A stretch of 5,810 nt of DNA from Cyanobacteria bacterium HKST-UBA02 (GTDB lineage: Bacteria > Cyanobacteriota > Vampirovibrionia > Obscuribacterales > Obscuribacteraceae). The stretch is taken from the NCBI GenBank assembly GCA_020431945.1, contig JAGQHH010000290.1, forward strand, positions 1 to 5,810, written 5' to 3'. Within the stretch, counting starts at the first letter, position 1. Each line of letters starts with the position of its first letter. Shown here in pieces: positions 1 to 5,741 of the stretch. The notes under the pieces are model-generated. The model searched no databases, was not told where the DNA came from, and was given only the letters and a program-made list of their open reading frames with translations. The position numbers and the translations under genes were made by a program.

Positions 1-1
1 C

Positions 2-871
2 AAGGAGATCAACGAGGCCTACGAGGTCCTGAAGGACCCGGACAAACGCAAGAAATACGACACCCTGGGCAGCAACTGGAAAGCCGGTGCAGACTTCAAG
101 CCCCCCCCGGATTTCGGCGGCGGATTCACATTCGATTTCGAGCGCTTCGGCGAGTTCAGCAAGAGCGGTCCCTTTTCGGACTTCTTCGATATGCTCTTCG
201 GGCAGACCTTCGGAACGGCGACCGCCGGTGGACCCCGGACGGGTGGCAGCACCGGTGGTGGCAACGCGAGCGGCGCCCGGAGTGGCGCCAGGCAAGCCCA
301 GCCTCACCGTCCCGGAACACAACGAGGCGGGCGTCGCAGCTTCGACCAGGAAGCCGGTATCGAGCTCACCATCGAGGAGCTCGCCCGGGGAGCTCAGCGA
401 ACCCTCAAGATCACTACACCAGGAGCGAAAGCCAAGACCATCGAGGTCAAGATTCCAAAAGGAGTGCGGGCAGGATCGAAAGTACGGATTCCCGGTCAGG
501 GTATGCAAACCCCTACCGGACGCGGCGATCTCTATCTAAAAGTGAAGGTGAAACCCCATGATAGTTTCACCATAGATGGTGACAACATCTTCTGCGAAGT
601 ACCGATCACCCCGGCCAAGGCTGTTCTTGGCGGACAGGCCAATGTCCCGACCCTGGACGGTCCGGTCAAGATCCGCATCCCCGCCGGCACCCAGAACGGA
701 CGCTTGCTCAGGCTCAAGGGACGCGGTCTGCCTTCTCTCAAGTCGGGCAAGACCGGCGATCTGTTGATCCGCACGAAAGTCGTCATCCCGGAAAATCCGA
801 CAGCAGAAGAGAAAGCGCTTTACGAGAAGCTGGCAGAGCTGGAGTCCGGCAAAACAGCCCGGGCGGTCTGA
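2..871 (+). CDS. DnaJ/CbpA-type (class B, Hsp40) co-chaperone, 5' end missing
   Basis: The frame is open from the left edge to a TGA, giving 289 residues. It begins in the last part of the J domain (INEAYEVLKDPDKRKKYD, residues 3-20). The HPD loop that stimulates DnaK ATPase would lie upstream, outside the window. Residues about 24-115 form a long Gly/Phe-rich linker (DFGGGFTFDF, then FSDFFDMLFG) running into a Gly/Ser/Arg-rich, probably disordered stretch. Two client-binding beta domains follow: CTD-I at about 116-195 (LTIEELARGAQRTLKI, KIPKGVRAGSKVRIPGQG) and CTD-II at about 196-270 (AVLGGQANVPTLDG, IRIPAGTQNGRLLRLKGRGLP). No CxxCxGxG zinc-finger repeats occur, so this is a class B/CbpA-like protein rather than classical DnaJ. 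It should present unfolded clients to DnaK in the cytoplasm. It converges on the next gene with only 10 bp between stop codons. Family assignment is secure; the choice between cbpA and a dnaJ paralogue name is not. Confidence 0.95.
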   Translation, partial: KEINEAYEVLKDPDKRKKYDTLGSNWKAGADFKPPPDFGGGFTFDFERFGEFSKSGPFSDFFDMLFGQTFGTATAGGPRTGGSTGGGNASGARSGARQAQPHRPGTQRGGRRSFDQEAGIELTIEELARGAQRTLKITTPGAKAKTIEVKIPKGVRAGSKVRIPGQGMQTPTGRGDLYLKVKVKPHDSFTIDGDNIFCEVPITPAKAVLGGQANVPTLDGPVKIRIPAGTQNGRLLRLKGRGLPSLKSGKTGDLLIRTKVVIPENPTAEEKALYEKLAELESGKTARAV

Positions 872-881
872 GCTATCTTAG

Positions 882-2141
882 CTATTCTTCTTTAGCTTCT
901 TCCGCCGGGGCCTCGTCAGGAGCTTTCTCTTCGGCGGCTCCTTCCTCGGCAGCCTTTTTCTCGGCTTCCAGTTCTTTGAGCTGCTCTTCACTGACTATCG
1001 AGTTCAGCTCCACTTCCTTGTCCATCTCTTCCTGCGTCGGCTCGTAAGGCACCGGCGGTGCTGCCGGCTTGCTGAGAGGCAGGAGCCTGGCTGTGGTACC
1101 GAACTCGGCCCGGGCTTCTTCGGTATTGCCCAGACGGAAGAGGACTTCCGAGAGGACCTCGTGTACTTCAGGATCGGTCTCCCGCTTCTTGCGGGCATCG
1201 AGAAGGTGTTTCTTGGCGTCTTTCAGACGGTTGTAGGCAATCTGCAGACGAGCCAGCTTGATCTTGAGCTTGATATCATCAGGATGCGCTTCCACCTGGG
1301 AATAAACGTCCGAGATCGCAGACTCGATCAAACCGGCGTTTTTCTCAATCAGCTTCTTGATTTCGGGCTGCCAGTCCTGATTGTCCTGCTCATAGGCGCA
1401 GCCCTGGACGAAAGTATCGAAACCCTTGTCACGATCGCCGTTGACTGTGAGCGCCAGACCGAGACGTTTGGTGATCCGGGGATCCTTGGGTCTCTCTTTG
1501 AGGACTTCATTGAAAAGCTCGATGGAGCGGAGGGTCTTGTCGTCCATAAGATAGATCTCGGCAAGCTCGATTCTGGGCGTCACCCAGCTCGGATCGGATA
1601 TCTTGAGGAGATCCTCGTACATCTCTTCGGCTTTTTCAGTTTGACCTCTCTTGAAGAGTTGACGGGCGAAATTGAGCCTGACGAACTTGCTCTTGGGAGC
1701 GAGCTCCAGACTCTTTTCCAGCAAGCGAAAGCCCTTCCAGATATCCCGGGTAGTGTCGGAATCGGTAAGCACATTGCCGGCAGCCATCATCTCCTGGACA
1801 TCTTTGCGCTTCTTCCAGGTATTGCCTATTTCCCAGGCACGGGCGCGGGCTTCCACGACTTTGCCCTCTTCCAGGAGTCTCATCGGCTCTTTGCTGTTGA
1901 TGCCTTCGAGAAGCTCTTCATTGTCCTTGCTGTAATCGAATCCTTCGGTGGTGGCGGTGGGATTGGTGATCTCCATGGGCTTGATCACCACCGGGCTGAC
2001 CACCGTGAAGGCGAAAAGACCGCAGGTAACCAGCGCCGCCAGGAGTTGCACACAGAATATCTCCCTGACCATGCTTTTCTGCGCGGGGGGCATCTCGACA
2101 TTCTTGGTTTCGCCCGGTGCGCTGGGTCCGTTCGCCGACAT
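882..2141 (-). CDS. Membrane-anchored TPR protein with acidic C-terminal tail, function unknown
   Basis: I do not recognise a named family for this 419-residue protein. A short polar N-terminus (1-28, with K22 and R26) precedes one hydrophobic segment at about 29-53 (VQLLAALVTCGLFAFTVV). That suggests an uncleaved signal anchor, with the rest outside the cytoplasmic membrane. Helical TPR-like repeats occupy about 132-350, for example WKGFRLLEKSLELAPKS, AEIYLMDDKTLRSIELFNEV and RLKDAKKHLLDARKK, so a protein-binding scaffold is likely. A Pro-rich hinge (358-368) leads to a Glu/Ala/Lys-rich tail (about 383-419), low in complexity and strongly acidic. The ATG start is supported by a G-rich Shine-Dalgarno (GGGGGA on the minus strand, 2151-2156) nine bases upstream. 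It lies 57 bp downstream of holB on the same strand, with no convincing promoter between, so the two are probably co-transcribed. A link to replication is not implied by this. Confidence 0.85.
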   Translation of the reverse strand: MSANGPSAPGETKNVEMPPAQKSMVREIFCVQLLAALVTCGLFAFTVVSPVVIKPMEITNPTATTEGFDYSKDNEELLEGINSKEPMRLLEEGKVVEARARAWEIGNTWKKRKDVQEMMAAGNVLTDSDTTRDIWKGFRLLEKSLELAPKSKFVRLNFARQLFKRGQTEKAEEMYEDLLKISDPSWVTPRIELAEIYLMDDKTLRSIELFNEVLKERPKDPRITKRLGLALTVNGDRDKGFDTFVQGCAYEQDNQDWQPEIKKLIEKNAGLIESAISDVYSQVEAHPDDIKLKIKLARLQIAYNRLKDAKKHLLDARKKRETDPEVHEVLSEVLFRLGNTEEARAEFGTTARLLPLSKPAAPPVPYEPTQEEMDKEVELNSIVSEEQLKELEAEKKAAEEGAAEEKAPDEAPAEEAKEE

Positions 2142-2198
2142 CTTAAGCTATCCCCCACTCCGATGATCTCAAATTACGTGCCCGACTCTTAGGTAGTC

Positions 2199-3236
2199 TT
2201 AACCTGCAATTATTCCGGTTGTAAGACTTTCTCTTGCTTTATTCCACTCGAAAACGAAAGACTCGAAGGCCGATTTCCTGCTGACATAGTGGCTCAGACG
2301 GGCTTTCGCGGTCTCGGACAATGTTAGCAGCCGGCTCAAATAGTGTGACAGAATCGGCCGGTTCGTCGCTCTGGTTCCGATAATTTCCACCTCGGTGAGA
2401 ACAGCGCAATCCACTGCCAGATGGAAGTCCCCATCCTTACCTACAGTTTCGTAGAGATAGGCTGCCAGCTCGAGCACGGCAACTGCTGGCGGTACCCTGT
2501 GAGGCAGGCGACCCTCGGCTTTTTCGGAGAAGCTCTTGCGGGTCCACTCGAAAAAGGGGAGACCCGCCAGACGCCCGAGGCGTTCACGCTCTTCTTCCCC
2601 GGCACTCTCGGTGAGCACCTTGACGAGACCACGGTCTCCTTTCTCGAGTGCTCCCAGGGGTCCGATCAGAGAGCCGCCGGGAGCAAGGATGGGCACTACC
2701 TGACAGCGGCTGACGATGGTGGTGAGCACGCTGTCCGCCTGCCTGGCGAAGAGCAGGAAGACAACAGGGGCGGAATTGACGGTCCGGGGCTCTTCGATGG
2801 TCTTGAGAAGCGCATTGGCTGCCGGTCTATGAAAGACCTCTTCGGAAGCGTCCTCGAGAACCACCACCCGGGCATAGCTAGAGGTCTTGGATAGCTCGGC
2901 GGAGAGCTCTCGTGCCCTCTCCACAGGGATCTTGGAGCGCACCTCCGGTCCTGCCAGGGTCTGAAGCGCCTGAGGATGCTTTTCCTCGCCAATCCAGCGG
3001 CAATTCTGGCAACCGGATGCCGGGGTCTCTCCCCGTGAAAAGCAGGAAGAGTCTCCCTCACCACCGGCACAATTGAGAAAGGCAGCCAGACTGAGGGCTA
3101 TCTCCTTCTTGTCGGCGAGATTGTCACCGGTGAGAAGATAAGCGTTGGCAAGATGATCCCTTGACACGGCGGCGGCCAGGAGCCCGGTGGCAACCGGCTG
3201 AGACTGGCTTAGAGATCGGGCGAAAAGCTGGGACAC
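2199..3236 (-). CDS. holB: DNA polymerase III delta-prime subunit (clamp loader)
   Basis: The 345-residue product fits delta-prime, the stator of the clamp loader that opens and loads the beta sliding clamp; E. coli HolB is about 334 residues. The N-terminal AAA+ fold shows HLANAYLLTGD (28-38), a degenerate P-loop (G37 DNLAD KK, with Asp and Lys where GK[ST] is expected), a Walker B-like VVVLEDA (124-130), ANALLKTIEEP (140-150), and the SRC motif TIVSRCQ (173-179) carrying the arginine finger R177. Loss of the P-loop is normal for delta-prime, which does not hydrolyse ATP. Cysteines 56, 65, 76 and 79 match the family's zinc module, but spacing is C-x8-C-x10-C-x2-C rather than the usual C-x8-C-x2-C-x2-C. 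Residues about 220-345 are the helical collar domain. The start is GTG: a TAA lies in frame four codons upstream and conserved sequence begins by residue 28. No clear Shine-Dalgarno is visible. Confidence 0.9.
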   Translation of the reverse strand: MSQLFARSLSQSQPVATGLLAAAVSRDHLANAYLLTGDNLADKKEIALSLAAFLNCAGGEGDSSCFSRGETPASGCQNCRWIGEEKHPQALQTLAGPEVRSKIPVERARELSAELSKTSSYARVVVLEDASEEVFHRPAANALLKTIEEPRTVNSAPVVFLLFARQADSVLTTIVSRCQVVPILAPGGSLIGPLGALEKGDRGLVKVLTESAGEEERERLGRLAGLPFFEWTRKSFSEKAEGRLPHRVPPAVAVLELAAYLYETVGKDGDFHLAVDCAVLTEVEIIGTRATNRPILSHYLSRLLTLSETAKARLSHYVSRKSAFESFVFEWNKARESLTTGIIAG

Positions 3237-3242
3237 AGCTAT

Positions 3243-3248
3243 AGTTTA
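3243..3248 (-). promoter_or_regulatory. Possible -10 box for holB, close to its GTG start
   Basis: On the minus strand TAAACT (4 of 6 matches to TATAAT) sits six bases before the GTG of holB. I see no good -35 at the usual distance. Transcription from it would begin at or next to the start codon, giving a leaderless or nearly leaderless mRNA, which would agree with the missing Shine-Dalgarno. AT-rich hexamers are common by chance, so this is tentative. Confidence 0.25.
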
Positions 3249-3281
3249 CAACCAAAAATAACGTGCGTGAGAGCCATTAAA

Positions 3282-3310
3282 TTGACAGCTCTTGGCTTGT
3301 GCCCTAGACT
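3282..3310 (+). promoter_or_regulatory. Sigma-70-type promoter for purA
   Basis: A perfect TTGACA (-35, 3282-3287) is followed by a 17-bp spacer and TAGACT (-10, 3305-3310, 4 of 6 matches). Transcription should start near 3317, leaving a leader of about 90 bases before the purA start codon. This is the best-formed promoter in the window and lies in the divergent gap between holB and purA. Confidence 0.65.
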
Positions 3311-3375
3311 AACAGGGTTTTGCAAGTCAGGCGGGCGGCTTTTCATGAGCCGCGAACCGTATCGGGCTTGGCTTG
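3291..3375 (+). repeat. 9-bp direct repeat flanking the purA leader
   Basis: CTTGGCTTG occurs at 3291-3299, inside the promoter spacer, and again at 3367-3375, about 30 bases before the purA start. Copies are 76 bp apart start to start. The second copy contains GGCTT twice in tandem (3366-3370 and 3371-3375 read as GCTTG units). The sequences are seen directly; a role as regulator binding sites is only a possibility. Confidence 0.4.
3335..3353 (+). other. Hairpin in the purA 5' leader
   Basis: GCGGCT (3335-3340) pairs perfectly with AGCCGC (3348-3353) around a 7-base loop TTTCATG; a G-U pair can extend the stem inward. It lies about 20 bases after the predicted transcription start. No U-run follows, so it is not a classical terminator. 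It could stabilise the mRNA or be a protein-binding site. The loop holds the ATG of a short upstream ORF (3345-3443). Confidence 0.4.
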
Positions 3376-3381
3376 CCGGAA

Positions 3382-3393
3382 AAATGATCATTT
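3382..3393. promoter_or_regulatory. 12-bp perfect palindrome abutting the purA ribosome binding site
   Basis: AAATGATCATTT is a perfect 12-bp inverted repeat ending two bases before the AGGAG of purA. As DNA it could bind a dimeric repressor. As RNA it would form only a weak AU-rich stem. No regulator gene is nearby and I do not recognise it as a known operator. Confidence 0.35.
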
Positions 3394-3394
3394 C

Positions 3395-3401
3395 AGGAGA
3401 G
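3395..3401 (+). promoter_or_regulatory. Shine-Dalgarno fixing the TTG start of purA
   Basis: AGGAGAG lies four to six bases before TTG at 3406. The upstream ATG codons at 3345 and 3384 are out of frame with purA, and the first internal Met is about 70 residues in, past the essential P-loop. The strong ribosome binding site together with the conserved N-terminus makes TTG the only sensible start. Confidence 0.8.
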
Positions 3402-3405
3402 AGCT

Positions 3406-4746
3406 TTGGCAAACGTAATAGTCGTCGGTGCGCAGTTCGGTGATGAAGGCAAGGCGAAGGTCACCGATCTGCTGGCAAAGAATGCCGATGTAGTGGTCCG
3501 ATATCAGGGTGGTGCCAACGCCGGGCACACTGTCGTCGCCAACGGCAACACCTATAAATTCCACCTTATCCCCTCCGGTATCGTTTATAAGAGCAAGACC
3601 TGCATTCTCGGTCCCGGAATGGTCATCGATCCCAAGGCCTTCCTGGAAGAGCTGGAAGGTCTCATGGAGCGCGGGCTGGATGACGGCGCTCTGAAAGTCT
3701 CGGCATCGGCTCATGTGACCATGCCCTACCATCTCATTCTTGACGCTGCCGAGGAAGAAAGCCGGGGCGGCAACAAAATCGGTACCACCAAACGCGGCAT
3801 CGGTCCGACTTACGCCGACAAGTGCGCCCGTTCCGGTATCCGCATGGAGGACCTGCTGGACAAGAGTGTTCTCAAAGAAAAACTCGAGTTCATGGTGCCT
3901 CGCAAGAACGTTCTCTTCGATCGTCTTTATAATCTCGACCAGCTGGACGCGGACAAAATCCTCGCCGAGTACCTCGAATACGGCGAGCGCATGCGCAAAT
4001 ATGTCTGCGACACCTCCGCCCTCATCTTCGAAGCCGTGGGACAGAAGAAGAACATCCTCTTCGAAGGCGCCCAGGGCACCCTCCTGGATCTCGACCATGG
4101 CACGTATCCCTATGTCACCAGCTCGAGCCCGTCGGCGGGAGGCGCCTGTGTCGGTGCCGGTGTGGGACCGACCATAATCGACCGGGTGATCGGAGTCAGC
4201 AAAGCCTATCTCACCAGAGTCGGTGAAGGTCACTTCCCCACCGAGCTCACCGACGCTACCGGCGAACGCCTGCGGGAGACCGGCGCCGAGGTCGGTGTCA
4301 CCACCGGCAGACCGAGACGTTGCGGCTGGTTCGATACGGTTCTCGGCCGTTATTCGGTGCGTATCAATGGTCTCGATTGCCTGGCAGTAACCAAGCTGGA
4401 CGTTCTCGACACCTTCGACGAGATCCAGGTATGCGTGGAGTACAAAGACAGCGTCACCGGCAAGACCTATCGAGATCTGCCCACTGTCGGTCGGGCCTTC
4501 AAGCAGATGGTCCCGGTCTACAAGACTCTGCCCGGCTGGAAGAAACCGACCACCGAGTGCAAGAGCGTCAAGGATCTTCCCAAGGAAGCCAGAGAATATC
4601 TCGAGTTCATCGAAGAAGAGCTCGATGTTCCGGTGGCCATCGTCAGTGTCGGACCCAAACGCGATAATACCGTGATCATCGAAGACCCGATCCACGGTCC
4701 CAAGCGCGTGCTCAGCAAGACAGCCGCCTCGAGCCTCAGTTCCTGA
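3406..4746 (+). CDS. purA: Adenylosuccinate synthetase
   Basis: This enzyme joins IMP and aspartate using GTP to give adenylosuccinate, the first committed step from IMP to AMP, in the cytoplasm. The 446-residue product is full length, slightly longer than the usual 420-435 through its C-terminus. Visible motifs are GDEGKAK (12-18) with the catalytic base D13 and K16; [10 protein letters not shown] (32-41) with catalytic H41; the IMP loop [15 protein letters not shown] (125-139) and R142; [21 protein letters not shown] (220-240); TTGRPRR (299-305), binding aspartate and GTP; and TKLDVLD (329-335), giving guanine specificity. Two P-loop positions are unusual: F11 for the common Trp, and A17 for the common Gly. 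H276 replaces the usual Pro in GEGPFPTEL. D13 is kept, unlike the phage PurZ (2-aminoadenine) enzymes. The C-terminal [11 protein letters not shown] resembles cyanobacterial PurA. It starts at TTG with a strong Shine-Dalgarno. Its 3' end overlaps the convergent TPR gene by 11 bp. Confidence 0.97.
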   Translation: MANVIVVGAQFGDEGKAKVTDLLAKNADVVVRYQGGANAGHTVVANGNTYKFHLIPSGIVYKSKTCILGPGMVIDPKAFLEELEGLMERGLDDGALKVSASAHVTMPYHLILDAAEEESRGGNKIGTTKRGIGPTYADKCARSGIRMEDLLDKSVLKEKLEFMVPRKNVLFDRLYNLDQLDADKILAEYLEYGERMRKYVCDTSALIFEAVGQKKNILFEGAQGTLLDLDHGTYPYVTSSSPSAGGACVGAGVGPTIIDRVIGVSKAYLTRVGEGHFPTELTDATGERLRETGAEVGVTTGRPRRCGWFDTVLGRYSVRINGLDCLAVTKLDVLDTFDEIQVCVEYKDSVTGKTYRDLPTVGRAFKQMVPVYKTLPGWKKPTTECKSVKDLPKEAREYLEFIEEELDVPVAIVSVGPKRDNTVIIEDPIHGPKRVLSKTAASSLSS

Positions 4747-5689
4747 TCTCTTTCTGTGTCGAGAAAGACTCCAGCCATGCTGAGAGCCTGTCCATCAGGC
4801 TCGCCCAGACATGGCGAAATCTTCGCTTATATGACATCGCAAGGTCGTTCTGTCTGATTTTGATCCGATCCTTGCCAGCCAGGGCGTTCCAGTTCTCCGG
4901 ATCGATGGCGAGAATCTTGTCATAAGTCCTCCCCGCCGAAACATAGTCATAGAGATAGTTCTCCTGGAGAAGACCGAGCTTCTCCAGAGCTTCCACCGAG
5001 GATGGTGCCTTGGTCAGGTAGAGCTCCACGGCCTGCTCCGCCGACTTGATGTCGCCCAGGGACTCGCAGACATCGTAAAGATCGAGGAGCCAGGCGATAC
5101 GATCCGGACCGGCCTTGATGGCTTTCTGCAGAAAGCCGCGGGCTTCCTTGAACTCGCCATTATCACGATAGAGCTGGAAAGCCATATAGAGCACATCGGC
5201 ATCGCCCGGGAACCTCTTGATGAGCGCCTCGAGCTCCCGATCAGCATCGCTGTACTCGTGGGTAGCGATCAGACCCGAGATCAGAGCCACCCTCGCCTCT
5301 TTCGAGTCAGGCGCCAGGCGCACCGCCTGCCGGGCGAGGCTGAGGGCGAGGTCGGCACTGAGGTTCTCCAGGTGCATCTGGGAAAGTGCCACATAGGGCT
5401 CCACCAGGTTCGGGTCCTCGCTGCGGATCGACTCGTATTCCAGGATCGAGCGAGACCAGAGACCCATTGCCTTATAGATGCGTGCAGCAAGAAGCCTGGC
5501 CTGGATATTGCCGGGCTGCTCCGCAAGAATCGACTCCACGGCTTTTCTTGCCTTAATTAGGGATCCCTGATTAACCAGAGCCTCGATCGAGGACAGCTCT
5601 GGAGACCTGGCAGGGGGCGAGTGGACCTCCGCCGCCTGTGCCGGAGCCCGGAGACCGATAAGTAAAAGCAGGATGATCAGAACTCGCAT
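4736..5689 (-). CDS. Exported TPR-repeat protein, function unknown
   Basis: The 317-residue product begins with a compact signal peptide: MR, then a hydrophobic core [11 protein letters not shown] (3-13) and APAQA-A, with likely signal peptidase I cleavage after A19 or A20. No lipobox cysteine is present, so it should be soluble in the periplasm or secreted. Almost all the rest is tandem TPR, about seven repeats from 31 to 265; examples are [57 protein letters not shown] and [19 protein letters not shown]. Residues about 280-317 are basic then amphipathic ([20 protein letters not shown]) and may contact membrane or a partner. The ATG start has a modest GAGG ten bases upstream and gives the signal peptide directly. 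TPR arrays bind proteins, but nothing here names the partner. The last 11 bp overlap the end of purA tail-to-tail. Confidence 0.85.
   Translation of the reverse strand: MRVLIILLLLIGLRAPAQAAEVHSPPARSPELSSIEALVNQGSLIKARKAVESILAEQPGNIQARLLAARIYKAMGLWSRSILEYESIRSEDPNLVEPYVALSQMHLENLSADLALSLARQAVRLAPDSKEARVALISGLIATHEYSDADRELEALIKRFPGDADVLYMAFQLYRDNGEFKEARGFLQKAIKAGPDRIAWLLDLYDVCESLGDIKSAEQAVELYLTKAPSSVEALEKLGLLQENYLYDYVSAGRTYDKILAIDPENWNALAGKDRIKIRQNDLAMSYKRRFRHVWASLMDRLSAWLESFSTQKEIRN
4749..4768 (+). other. Hairpin 1 just after the purA stop
   Basis: TCTTTCT (4749-4755) pairs perfectly with AGAAAGA (4762-4768) around GTGTCG, two bases after the purA TGA. It is inside the 3' coding end of the convergent TPR gene. 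There is no U-run behind it, so a role in 3'-end formation or mRNA stability is only suggested. Confidence 0.3.
4784..4802 (+). terminator. Hairpin 2, possible purA 3'-end structure without U-tract
   Basis: GAGCCTG (4784-4790) pairs perfectly with CAGGCTC (4796-4802) around TCCAT, a GC-rich 7-bp stem 38 bases after the purA stop. Position and stem suit transcript 3'-end formation, but no U-run follows on either strand, so a standard intrinsic terminator is not shown. It also encodes residues of the opposite TPR protein, so chance pairing is possible. Confidence 0.3.
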
Positions 5690-5691
5690 GA

Positions 5692-5720
5692 ATTTTATGC
5701 CTCACCGGACATGGTAGCAA
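5692..5720 (-). promoter_or_regulatory. Possible promoter for the exported TPR gene
   Basis: On the minus strand TTGCTA (5715-5720, 4 of 6 to TTGACA), a 17-bp spacer and TAAAAT (5692-5697, 5 of 6) make a fair match. The -10 ends only two bases before the ATG, so normal initiation would fall at or just past the start codon. Either the shifted hexamer CATAAA is used, giving a leaderless start, or the match is accidental. Confidence 0.25.
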
Positions 5721-5733
5721 AAAGTCGTAAAAT
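5706..5733 (+). promoter_or_regulatory. Likely promoter for the right-edge gene
   Basis: CGGACA (5706-5711, 4 of 6 to TTGACA), a 16-bp spacer and TAAAAT (5728-5733, 5 of 6 to TATAAT) point rightward. Transcription would begin near 5740, one or two bases before ATG 5742, so the mRNA would be leaderless. It overlaps the candidate leftward promoter of the exported TPR gene. Confidence 0.4.
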
Positions 5734-5741
5734 GACTGACT

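Noticed and set aside
871..897. AGCTA-TCT-TAGCT hairpin (871-883) followed by a T-rich stretch, as a terminator for the DnaJ-like gene
   Set aside because: The stem is only 5 bp and AU-rich, and the following stretch is interrupted by A and C. AGCT recurs at 895-897 and elsewhere, so the pairing is weak and ambiguous.
1161..2192. 343-codon open frame antisense to the membrane TPR gene
   Set aside because: Same-register antisense shadow; the minus-strand frame has a membrane anchor, TPR pattern and ribosome binding site.
2142..2198. Separate promoter for the membrane TPR gene (TTGAGA-like at 2167-2172, minus strand)
   Set aside because: The matching -10 would be TAGCTT, only 3 of 6, and would overlap the space between ribosome binding site and start codon. 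Co-transcription with holB is simpler.
2421..2894. 157-codon open frame antisense to holB
   Set aside because: Same-register shadow of a clearly recognised clamp-loader gene.
3388..4695. 435-codon open frame antisense to purA
   Set aside because: Its codons are in exact register with purA, so it stays open simply because purA does not use TTA, CTA or TCA. The product resembles no family, and purA is unmistakable.
3406..4746. PurZ-like enzyme of the phage 2-aminoadenine pathway
   Set aside because: Catalytic D13 is present and all IMP-synthetase motifs are standard; neighbours are housekeeping genes with no phage features.
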